Below are positions 10,629-20,152 of a stretch of DNA of 52,071 nucleotides, one piece after another. How positions within the stretch are numbered: the first letter of the stretch is position 1; every line of letters begins with the position of its first letter. The stretch lies in NCBI RefSeq assembly GCF_032854445.1, contig NC_088301.1, positions 49,907,116 to 49,959,186 of the forward strand. The letters run 5' to 3'. Position numbers and translations under genes: made by a program. This DNA is from Liolophura sinensis (taxonomy: Eukaryota; Mollusca; Polyplacophora; Chitonida; Chitonidae). The notes below the pieces were generated by a model. That model ran no database searches. It had not been told where the DNA came from and saw nothing but the letters and a program-made list of their open reading frames with translations.

Positions 10629-10947
10629 CACTGACCGCCCCCATAGGCTCAGTTTGTAGAGCGTCCGTTTCGGAGGGAGGTAGATCCAGATTCAATCCTG
10701 GGTCGGGTCACACCTAAGACCTTGCAAGAGAAAGTTGTAGCTTCCTCGCTAGGCATTCAGCATAAGGGAAAGTGAAACAACTAGTTGGCCCGTATCAGTA
10801 TAATGGCTCGGGGCGACTTACATGCCTTTGGTAAGCCCTCTCAGTGAAGCAGTACCAGACAAAAGAGCGGTGGAAATCCGTCCTGCAACAGAGGAGGCAT
10901 ATTACATGCAATCAATCGTCGTCACGTTAAGCACCAAGCACTCACTC
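10629..10947 (+). mobile_element. tRNA-derived SINE, family 2, complete copy
   Basis: The head has a tRNA-like A box (TAGGCTCAGTTTGTAGAGCG) and B box (AGATTCAATCC). The body contains CAGTATAATGGCTCGG, and the tail reads TTAAGCACCAAGCACTCACT. An 11-bp direct repeat (ACTCCAAACAT at 10618-10628 and 10948-10958) flanks it and defines the ends. The same family occurs inverted at 43593-43949. The tail reminds me of repeats common in abalone sequences; that link is from memory. The open frame at 10822-11019 overlaps it and is not a gene. Confidence 0.85.
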
Positions 10948-10958
10948 ACTCCAAACAT

Positions 10959-11966
10959 AACTATGTACGTTTACAAGGTTATGGTAGATTGTATAGTGAA
11001 GACCCAAGATGATAGTTAAAGTGCTCAGTCATCAAAGGTTCAACTCATACCTGAAAAGACATTGTGTCCTATTTTCTAGAAAGAAAAATCCTATTTTAAA
11101 TTTCAAATTAATTTATATTTAGGTAAACATACAAGATATTGAAGTGAATAATCAATTGTTATGTAGGGGCTGCTACTCTTCATCTGGCATTATTTTGCCT
11201 TTTATTTTTGTACATCGCCTGATGGATGTGCCGATTGTTAATTCCACACTATCTCTTTATGATTACACTACAGTCTCTGGGATAATGTTTATTATATTTG
11301 TAGTGTGAATGTGGTAATGTGATCATCTCAATATTCTTCTCCTCATCCTTTCCCACCCGCGCTGGATGAGACAGCGCAGAAATCCACACAAACACCCTGG
11401 CCGTGTTAGAATTACGTGTCGATGATCCCAGTCAAATGTTTGTGCTACCAGGTAATAGCACGTCTCAAGGCATTTTGTGCAACGTGCCCAAACTGCCAAT
11501 TACATAAGAAATTTGTCGACATGAAATGACAAGCTGTATCTACGCTGATATCCCCTTGTAATTACTTCTCAAAAATTAGCGAATTGCAAATGGTTAGGCT
11601 AGCTGTGACACTTTCTGTAATGAAGGTGACTTTGGAAGTCATCGAACAACGTGCCCTTTATTTATCTGGGATAGTTTAGAAGGAGCCCAAGATCAATGAC
11701 TGAAGATTAGCAGATCCCTGTTATATTTCTCAGCCAGGTGACAATACACATGGCAATTCGACTTCAATTTAGTGAACTTGAGGATCTGGGGTTAGAAAGG
11801 ACACATTGCTACCGGTGATAGAAGTTTTCTGGAGGTAATTCAATAATTCACGTCAACAAATAAGGACGTATTTTCATTTCGGTTTGAATTTCCATTCTAC
11901 TTCTAAAACTTTTTCAATGGCCAAAATTGTCCTTCTTTTTGCCTGCTCGTCCATATCTTTGTAAAT
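10959..11966. other. No gene seen
   Basis: Intergenic or intronic sequence between SINE 2 and the inverted-repeat element, with no protein-like frame. Confidence 0.45.
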
Positions 11967-11968
11967 TA

Positions 11969-12543
11969 TATCGGGTGGGCATAAAAAAATGGGCCGTACT
12001 TTGACACTTAATATCTCCGAAACCCTCTTACGTCAGCTTCTAAAAATTTACACACTCAAAAACCATTACGTCCTTAATACACAGATCAAATTTCAATTTC
12101 ATCCGTTAAGATTTCTGTTTATGAGACCAAAATCAAAACAGTGTCAAAAACGCATGTTCCGGACATTTCAAAATGATGTTCTACCTTGTTTTACTTGAAA
12201 AAGTTATCAATTGGTCCTCCATCTTCTCGGTAGACGTTTCTTACATGAACTGATTGAGTCCGGAGTCTCCTTAAGAGTAATTTTTCCAGCAGTTCTTGAT
12301 GCGTGTTACACAGGTGCAGCGCGCGCTCTACTCCTGACACTTGACACTGTGGGTCACCGGAACGTGCATTTTTGAGGCTATTTTTTCCATTTAACCCTGT
12401 GTACAGACTACTCAAGCTATGGCCTTGAAAATTGGTCTATATATTTAAAAAATCATGCCATTTGAAGTTTGAAAGGTTTTGAACAAAGGATAATGGAGCA
12501 ATGCAGCATCAAAGTACGGCCCATATTTTATGCCCACCCGATT
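11969..12543. mobile_element. Short DNA transposon with terminal inverted repeats (mariner-like deletion derivative)
   Basis: The ends are inverted repeats of about 34 bp (left ATCGGGTGGGCATAAAA... at 11970-12004; right at 12509-12542), matching except for a few positions around an A-run. TA dinucleotides sit directly outside (11967-11968 and 12544-12545), the usual Tc1/mariner target duplication. At 575 bp it is too short to be autonomous. The minus-strand frame 12191-12415 ends in REDGGPIDNFFK, which looks like the C-terminus of a mariner-type transposase. Family assignment rests on that and the TA flanks, so it is moderate. Confidence 0.75.
12191..12415 (-). pseudogene. Possible transposase C-terminal remnant within the inverted-repeat element
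   Basis: A 74-codon open frame lies wholly inside the inverted-repeat element. Its end (ELLEKLLLRRLRTQSVHVRN followed by VYREDGGPIDNFFK and a stop) resembles the last residues of mariner/IS630-type transposases, where a basic helix precedes a GG(H/Y)xxxxF ending. No DDE catalytic residues are present. This is resemblance from memory only. Confidence 0.35.
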
Positions 12544-12545
12544 TA

Positions 12546-13552
12546 ACTGTATAAAAGACTTACAGCGTATCTTTTGAACGGTTACAGCCACCTGTTCCAA
12601 ACTTATATCACTTGACCACTTGTACACTTAGACATTGAGCAGAATCATCGTTTTCGGTAACCTTTAGTCAGTTTCTTAGAGGTCATTTGATTCATTTAAA
12701 TTTTAAAAAAGGTTTCTCATTCCAGCCATTGTAAAACTGACAACTGTCAGAAACGTGGAAATTTGTGTCATAAAACATACATATTCTTCAAATTTTAACC
12801 TCAGCACCACATTACAATCAATATGGGTTATACACAATACTGACATATGTAAACGCTCCATCATTGGTAGCTTCACCGTGGTTTTATGACTGCCTTTAAA
12901 TCATTGTGAGCAGTATCATCACAGCTTCATTGGGGATGACTACCGCTAAGACACCTACGATCGTGACCCGATGTGTGACGGATACGGGAGAAAAAATCAA
13001 AACAGGGGACAAAATTTAAGCTTACAACTATCCAAAAATCAATATATTTATGTAAGTTTCAAAGTAAATGTTGTGGTGGTGTACTTTCCCTAAAGACATA
13101 ACCCAAAATCGAAGACACGTGCGAAAGATTTTGCTTGAATGCAAAATAGATGCAAATTCTTTGCGGGAATAAGAGAACCAAAAATATATATGGATGGTTT
13201 GTTACAAGCTTGAATACGCTGTAATACTACGTTTTTTTTTTTGTAAATCGGAGAAGTTCACATAAATTCCTTTCATTCATTCACTGGCAATAGACAACAG
13301 ACATCTGTTGCCAGTAAATCTCAAATTACTTAAGAGGGATGAGTGGCTCAGACGCAAGTCTATATGGTGGATCACGGAAGAAAGTGTAGCAACGTGTCAA
13401 TACCCAACAAGAAACGTGTCTAGCAGTTAGGACGATATACAGTAGCCCACGCTAATGCTGTAAAATCTCAACTCTTAAATCATTCTCATCCCACAAAAAT
13501 TCGAAGAGAGTCCTCACTTTTACTTGCTGGCAATGACGATACGGATATTCAG
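12546..13552. other. No gene seen
   Basis: AT-rich, no protein-like frame and no repeat recognised apart from short T-runs. Confidence 0.45.
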
Positions 13553-13627
13553 CATAAAAGACTATAGCACAGAAAGTAAAGACAGAGAATTGGCAAATGG
13601 TCACACGTAGTACCGGTGAAATCCGGC
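13553..13627 (-). repeat. Dispersed repeat family M, inverted 3'-end copy
   Basis: The reverse complement has GGATTTCACCGGTACTACGT and GTGACCATTTGCCA, matching the family core. An ORF on the opposite strand (13452-13646) overlaps it and is not supported as a gene. Confidence 0.55.
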
Positions 13628-13902
13628 TAAAAAAACAAACGTACAAATTTATGTTTTCCTAAAGTTTTTTCCTGGTGAAATGCTGCTTGGCTAATTCATA
13701 CTGGGTCACTTTAACATTGCCAGAAAATACTCTATATTATGGTGAAGGGAATTGTGCGTAAATTGAAACATAGAGGGGGAAACGGCCAATTAGTATGGAT
13801 CAAAGGGCGAATGGGGTGTGATTTCTGGCAGAAATACTGACATTTCCGCTCTTTAACTTCATTCATAGTAATACCCATCTTGACGATACGTGCTGATGTT
13901 TG

Positions 13903-13906
<4 letters not shown>

Positions 13907-13989
<83 letters not shown>
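13907..13989. repeat. (TA)n microsatellite, about 41 repeats
   Basis: Uninterrupted TA dinucleotides over 83 bases. Such perfect length suggests ongoing slippage; the copy number in any assembly may be unreliable. Confidence 0.97.
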
Positions 13990-13991
<2 letters not shown>

Positions 13992-14076
13992 CATGTATTC
14001 GCCTTTTTCACCTTTTTCAAAGGACACTTGTTTCAGTTCTAGTTTAATTGATCAACGTTTGTGTTTTTAGATCAGG

Positions 14077-14275
14077 GACGTCTAATAAATTGCAGTTAAC
14101 ATGATCTCATTTTGTTAACTAATGCTGCTTAAGTCATGGTGCTAGACTGCTGCTTTTTATGCATTTACATTTAAGTTAGAATCAGACACTGAAATAAACT
14201 GATAGAATACCATATTTCAACAATTACGTGTAGCCATTTGCCAGCTATCATAATGTCTTTGCTGCTCTGGTGTTA
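14077..14275 (+). repeat. Dispersed repeat family M, best copy
   Basis: About 200 bp from GGACGTCTAATAAATTGCAG to ATTTGCCAGCTATCATAATG and CTTTGCTGCTCTGG. It lies 88 bp after the (TA)n tract. I used it as the reference for the family. Confidence 0.65.
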
Positions 14276-15958
14276 CCATCCTCTAGGTCTTTAATCATAT
14301 TATAATTCTATTTATTTGACATGAGCTTAACGCTATGCTCAAGAATTGTTCACATTGAATGGATGCTATTTTTATGGATGGAGGGTGCGGCAACACGAGC
14401 GCTCTCCACGAACAATGAGAGCCGATTTTACAAGACGTGCAGGGCATAAAGTACACGAGTGCTTTAAATCACAAAAGCTTCACCAAGAAGCTATACAACG
14501 CCTTGTACCAAGTGTGTATCTGTGATATACTCTTGTTGTTGATTAATTAGAACAGTTCTCGATATTTGATGTTCCTTTCATGTTATTCCTATAAACAAAT
14601 CTAAACACGGATTTCTAGGTTTGCCCACGCAGCACCACGCTTTAAATAGCCGAATTGTAACTATAGAATGCGGCTGTTGCGCATATAAGTGTGTTAAAAC
14701 TTTAAAGCACATGCTAAGGGAATTGTTCGAGCGTTAAAGAAATACATGCAATGGCTTATCATATACCACTAAAAGAGCCGAGATTTTCAAAACACTTAAT
14801 TATACATACATCGTGGGATGTCGTATTGTTGATAATATTCCCATCACGCTCCTGGTAGTAAATTTAAACGTGTTTATCTGTGAGATTGCCGCATTAATCA
14901 CCCTACCATTGCTCATATTTTAGCTCAGTTTAGCTAGGAATCAAACAAGAAACATGTTGGCCCTCTCTGGAATAGGTAAAGGCTATGCTCGTAGAACGTA
15001 TATAACCTCCGTAGGCGCGTTTGAAGATGGAAGTGTGCTATACTTCCATAAAATATTTTGGTTTAATTTGAACAACATTGATAATTCCGTTCAAATATTT
15101 ATGAGCATATTTGTGTAATCTATTGTCTTTGTAGTGTGATAAACAGTTGTTTAAATAAATGTAAGGCACGGCATATCTCGGTTATATTCGGGATCCTCTA
15201 GGTTGGAGAACCTTGCCTGTGTAGAATTATGCGCGCACAAAAATGCTTAGGCTAACATCATCTGTTTGCTTAAACTGTCCACGTAAAGATGTCTTCGCAA
15301 AGATACTTGCATATGTTGCACCTTTCAGTTATTACCAGGTATGGCGATTTATTTTTTTCATTCGAAGACATTGATATGATTAAATCTTTAATCGCCATAA
15401 CACCAAACGCAAACCATTTTATTTATTAAAGACATGCTCTCTTCGAAAGATGCGTTGTTTTTATTTGCCCAGTTTCATATCCAGTCTAAAAGCCTGTAGT
15501 TCTCGTGACAATTCAAAGTCTATCCGTTGCAACGTGGATTACGTCACCTTAGGTATAAAGGCGTATGATAAACTTTTATATACGGGGCACTTAAAAAAGC
15601 CAAGCACTGACAAGACGGTCGTAGCCAGAGTTCACCTCTAGGGATCTGTATGCTTGCTTAAACCAGGTTCGAATAAGGTGCTAATGAACTATGTGCTGCG
15701 CCCCTTTATTACATTGTAACATCTATATAGTGGTTTCTTTTTGCTAGGTTTTGACGTTTACTTAACTAGTAGGCATAGCCCATAAAGCAATTCTTGACCT
15801 TTTTAAGACCCTTCAGCCTTAATATTTTGTCCTTTTAGATGTGATATTTATTAATTCTCTGTATTTTAAATCTTTTAAATAATAATATCTTCTAAAATTA
15901 TTTACAAAACAAAGACAAAAACAAATCGAGACATTCTACTGTTTTTTTAAACTTACAG
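14276..15958. other. No gene seen
   Basis: No repeat or coding signal recognised. The frame at 15450-15641 lacks splice support and family resemblance. Confidence 0.4.
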
Positions 15959-16155
15959 GAATTTTCGTTTAATTCTTTGTCCCATGTATCCAGCCAGAAA
16001 TGTATCTTAGTAAATAAGTGCAAGCAGAATGACGGATTTCAGCTACAAAAATCGAACTCTCTGTCATCTGTAGGAAACATGACCGATCCGGCCTCCCCAA
16101 AGTGTTCCCCCGTACGAGATAACAGATTGTCAGAAAAACTAACAATTTCGCTCAG
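15959..16155 (+). CDS. Candidate coding exon, unknown protein (exon A of a two-exon model)
   Basis: An open frame bounded by a strong acceptor (GTTTTTTTAAACTTACAG|GAA) and a donor CAG|GTGTAA. It would encode a polar, Ser-rich stretch including NSLSSVGNMTDPASPKCSPV. It ends in phase 2, and the next candidate exon (16329) starts with exactly the base needed. There is no recognised domain and no upstream exon located. The acceptor at 15992-15993 is an alternative. Evidence is composition and splice signals only, so this may be chance. Confidence 0.28.
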
Positions 16156-16328
16156 GTGTAATGTTTACCTGTCGATGTTGATCAACTTGAGGATAATAGA
16201 TAAGCAAGGAGTGATGGTATATCTAGGAGATACACCGTCGGGTTTTTTGGGGTTTTTTTTGTAGCACAAGAAGATATATACAGGTGTTTATAGGAAAATA
16301 CTCAGTGCTCTTTTTCGCCTACTGGCAG

Positions 16329-16521
16329 CGTAACCTTGCTGATCGCAGTAGGAATGGATGACGCGCGGAACTGTTGGATTAGCTGGCAGAAAAAAGACGC
16401 ACACGAAAAATATTTACGTCATCTCGTGCAGGATGTCAGGAAACTTATTGAGAAATGCAGGAAAACTGCACATCTCTTCAAACAACTTGCTCTAGAACTT
16501 TATCCTCATATTGGAGTTTGA
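16329..16521 (+). CDS. Candidate terminal exon, unknown protein (exon B); possibly a hAT transposase relic
   Basis: The acceptor TTTTTCGCCTACTGGCAG|C precedes a frame encoding DDARNCWISWQKKDAHEKYL and RHLVQDVRKLIEKCRKTAHL, then FKQLALELYPHIGV and TGA at 16519-16521. The region looks helical and basic. VQDVRKLIEKCRKTAHLFK recalls the (V/L)QD...LIEKCR...HF segment of hAT/ZBED-type transposases, so it could instead be a transposon relic. Splicing from exon A across a 173-bp intron (16156-16328) keeps the frame. Neither reading is proven. Confidence 0.33.
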
Positions 16522-16880
16522 GATGTAGAAATTTTCATAAAATATGAATTTAACGATCGTGTTCGAGTTCATGTCACAGGCACTATTACGTGAGGTATTT
16601 ACCCAAGGCTTTTCATCTCGACGATGATTTATCCGGTATTTGGCTAGAAAACAATTGGTTTCAACTCTGTGTCCGCAACGAGGATACAGAGGAATTCAGG
16701 ACAAACCTCACCATACGCAGGACTCATGCACAGCACAGTTTCATTATATTTGAAAAAATAAAATTGCGAATTTCTATAAACCTACGAAGTACATGGCTGT
16801 CGGTTCACGGTCGTGGCAGCTTTGAAAATGCGCTTTTAATACCTTTTGGTATGCCATTTTTTTTAATGTAGTATAGTTAT

Positions 16881-17287
16881 CACACCAAAGAACTAAGAAA
16901 GTGTACAAAGTAAGAGATTCATGAAAAGAGACACAGCCAACAGTTGATAATTGACGATGATTCTTGAGTACAGCGTAAACCACAAAATAAATAAATGGGG
17001 AGGCGGCTTTAGTGTGAAGCAGGACCTCAAGCCATTGTTGCGTCCACAACGGATTGTAGTGTAAGGTCTACATTGTTGCAATGTATCACCTTATGTTGTA
17101 ACGTCATACTGTCTTTAATATGACACCATCATGATGAGCTGAGAAAGGAACGTTTGACATGAATGAAATGACGCCAAGGACCTGCTGCCAGGCGTTTGAC
17201 AGGTCCCCATTAATTAATGTTCATGGAAAGACATACGGAATGATCTAGGCAAATGATTGAAATGAGTATCCAAATCGTGCATCATGG
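16881..17287 (-). repeat. Dispersed repeat family K, split copy (inverted)
   Basis: 16881-16952 matches the core (CACCAAAGAACTAAGAAAGT) and 17219-17287 continues the family (GGAAAGACATACGGAATG, GAGTATCCAAATCGTGCATC), as in the copy at 2288-2550. About 265 bp between them is foreign and includes a SINE 3' tail fragment. Confidence 0.55.
16958..16996 (+). mobile_element. SINE family 1, 3' tail fragment
   Basis: GATTCTTGAGTACAGCGTAA followed by ACCACAAAATAAATAAAT matches the tail of the copy at 1655-1921. Only the tail is present, and it lies inside a split copy of repeat family K. Confidence 0.6.
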
Positions 17288-17523
17288 TAGTTACCATACA
17301 GATGTCCATTTAGTTCCGTACTATTTGCGATTTGCCGTTAAATATGTCAACCCAAATAAATATTTCAAAACGAGTATATCCTTCACTAGTTCATGTAAAC
17401 GTAGCAAATGTTCAAGAATATTTCATCAATGCGAGATTTTCAGTGAAGATTTAATGATTGAAGTTTTGACTTGTCATTGCTTCATGGTCCTGGAGTCAGG
17501 TCTTTGGCAAGCATCTTGCAGCC

Positions 17524-17647
17524 TGGGGCCGGTTTTATGAAGCATACTTAGGCTAAGTAGCCTTTAGCTAAGTGCACTTTATATCTCTATAACATAGGCC
17601 TACGACGTGTTTAAGGGCAAACTTGGCTAAGTGAGCTAAAGCGGCCC
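17524..17647. repeat. Foldback-like palindromic repeat
   Basis: It begins GGGGCCGGTTTTATGAAGC and ends with the imperfect complement (GCTAAAGCGGCCC). Multiple CTTAGGCTAAG/CTTGGCTAAGTG words occur on both arms around an ATATCTCTATAACATAGG centre. The pattern resembles small palindromic non-autonomous elements seen in many invertebrate genomes. Arm matching is imperfect. Confidence 0.45.
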
Positions 17648-18104
17648 ATGTCCTATACGCGACTCACCATGTATGCCATCTAAGTGGTAGTAAATGAACT
17701 TGTTTTGATGTGAGCCAAAGTACTGTCGACAGCATATTCACGTTCCAAAGACCATCGCAAACATGGTACTGACTGCAACTGAACCAACATTTCCCGTCCC
17801 TCGGTACCTTTAACAACTTTGTCACACAAACACTACTTATCCTCATTTCCAAAGAATTATGTTTGGAAATACAACTCTCGACAACGACATTTAAACATTT
17901 TGTTTAAGCGGTAATGAAGTTTTCAAGTTTTCATTAGACATTGATCAGATAAGTATTGTGCGTAAGCTGTGATTTTATCATTGCTTTGTTTATCTTTAAG
18001 TTGATGGAAATGTTCATATTACCAAATGCCCAAATGAAAGATAGTATAAGCTTGTTATACTTTCTTTCTGACCTTTGTGTGATATAGCTACATACTCTAT
18101 TGAT

Positions 18105-18328
18105 CGACAGCATAATGACCCAGGAGCGACCAATGAATTCTAGTTTAGCTCATGCTGGCTTCCTCATCTGCCGTATGTGGAAAGGTCTGACGGTCACCTG
18201 CACATGGTTGTAGATTATTGATGCTCTGTCCGGTTTTCCGCCACCACAATCATCATGCTGGCCTCCGTGATATATGTAAAATATTCTTGAATACTACAAA
18301 AAACACAAATAAAATAAATAAATAAATT
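18105..18328 (+). mobile_element. SINE family 1, old diverged copy
   Basis: It shares GCATAATGACCCAGGAG, AGCTCATGCTGG, GAAAGGTCTG and ATATTCTTGA with the copy at 1655-1921 and ends in an AAATAAATAAATAAA tail. The tRNA-like head is missing or eroded, with several deletions, and no target duplication is visible. This copy is clearly older than the one at 1655. Confidence 0.8.
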
Positions 18329-20032
18329 TACTGATTTACAAATGATATTACTGAACGTAAATAAGTAAGTGAAAATGGAAACAAATTACATCACACAGAT
18401 ATTCAAACAAAATGAATGCATGAATTTATCACGGCTTCGAAATGAATCATCGTTTGAAATCGAATAACATATTTACAACTCAAGATTTCTTTCTGTTTCG
18501 TTGTAATGTTTATATTGACAGTCGTATCCAGAAACCTTACGAATTCGCTACATTTTTTGTACCGATTATTGCCTCACAGCTCCCCAATGTTAAACAAGCA
18601 TTGGTAAAAGCCCTTAAGAGTTCTGTCACTGAAAGGTCATGTATCCTGGGCTCGACACGACACTGACCCTCTGAATATCGTGAAGCGTCTCTTATAAGAA
18701 AATCTCCAAAGACGGTGCTAAACAGCTCGCATCCTGTAATCCACGCAATCATACACGTCCAGTTTTTCTTTCGCAAATAGACAGCGCATCTCAAACACTG
18801 ACGAACATAGCACTGCACAACACTGTCTCACGGCCTTTGGTTATAGATTCAGGAACAAACTCGGTAAAAACTTAAAACAGACAGCGAACTTTTGTCGCAC
18901 GTATTCTGAGTAGAAAGAATGCAAGTGATACCTCTAGTTTTGTACATATCCAATACCAGAAATCTGAAGAATCAAAATTGTCAAAAGACATAAAGAATAT
19001 TTATTGCGAGTGTGTTCTGTTGTTGATAGTCAAATGTGAAAATATAAGCAATTTTTCAAAAAAGGTTTCGTGTTTTATCATGAAATCAGTGAAACAATTT
19101 CAGTTTTAAGTTCAACAAAGTCTTTATAAGAAACACCGTCTTCTCATTCTTTGTGCATAGCTACGACATGATAAATACGTATATGGACTCAATTTTTTGA
19201 GTCCCACCATATCAATTATACCATCAGAGGGATGGAGTGCGTATACACATAGATCTTGAGAGGAAAAATGCCGTCTCGCACGTTGAAATCATCAGTCCGG
19301 AATTCCGGGTGATTATCACTGAGGACATCGTGGTGTGGCAATACCTTCTGGTCATCGAGTCAGTACGATCCCAGTGTCCACATATCGTGTTTCCCCAATC
19401 CATACTGCCACATGCCGGCGAGATGACCACACCTGTCCACAACTTACCCACCACAATATGAAGCAGGGGATGCCTCCGGTCAAGCGTCGCTGTAGGCTTA
19501 AATGATTGACGCCTTAAGCTTAAGCCCACCAACAGGACAGTGCGTTTCAACAAAGAGATGGAAACAAGTGTAGCGTACCTTTGTGCAAGAATTAATAGCG
19601 ACTCGGCATCGGTAAATGGTATTCGTACATAATTATTGTCCGTGGCTCTAAGGAATACGCATACAGATTCGTCAGTGGCTTTGGGGCGAACAACGTGATC
19701 AATTTAATTAGTTTGTTTGTGTATTAAGGGAATGCCTGCGGCATACACTCATCCTATATTCCAGGATGTGGTTTCGAAGATCTTCATTTATTTCGAAAGA
19801 ACGTCGTACATTTGTTTTAACCAAACAGTGTGAAGAATTTCTTTTTTTATCACCTCTTTTTTATCACCTCTTAAAGAAGACTAACTTTGACCTCCAAGGC
19901 TGAATCATACTGACAGTGTGCTGTATTTTTATATTTTGTTTCATTTCCAGGTAGAACTGATTTCCAGCAAATCTCCTTGGAATTAAAGCTACAACAGTTT
20001 GAGTAATTCAGTATCAGCCCTTATATTCTATA
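18329..20032. other. No gene recognised; GC-richer patch at about 19210-19550
   Basis: Within an AT-rich stretch, 19210-19550 is clearly richer in G+C and open on both strands (19237-19461 on +, 19224-19553 on -). I cannot match either translation to a family. It may be a transposon fragment. Confidence 0.3.
19843..19870. repeat. Short tandem duplication
   Basis: TTTTTTATCACCTC is repeated exactly twice in tandem (19843-19856, 19857-19870). Confidence 0.8.
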
Positions 20033-20152
20033 CTAATAAATTGCAATTAACCTCACTGCATATCTCTGTACCTACATGAGTAATTCTGCTAAAGCCATGT
20101 TGCTAACGGCCGTATACTTTGCTATTATTTAAACCAGTACATGAACAGTTAG
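20033..20152 (+). repeat. Dispersed repeat family M, 5' half only
   Basis: CTAATAAATTGCAATTAAC, CTGCTAAAGCCATGTTGCTA and TTTGCTATTATTTAAACC align with the first half of 14077-14275 and 5937-6113. The TTTGCCAGC half is absent. Confidence 0.5.
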
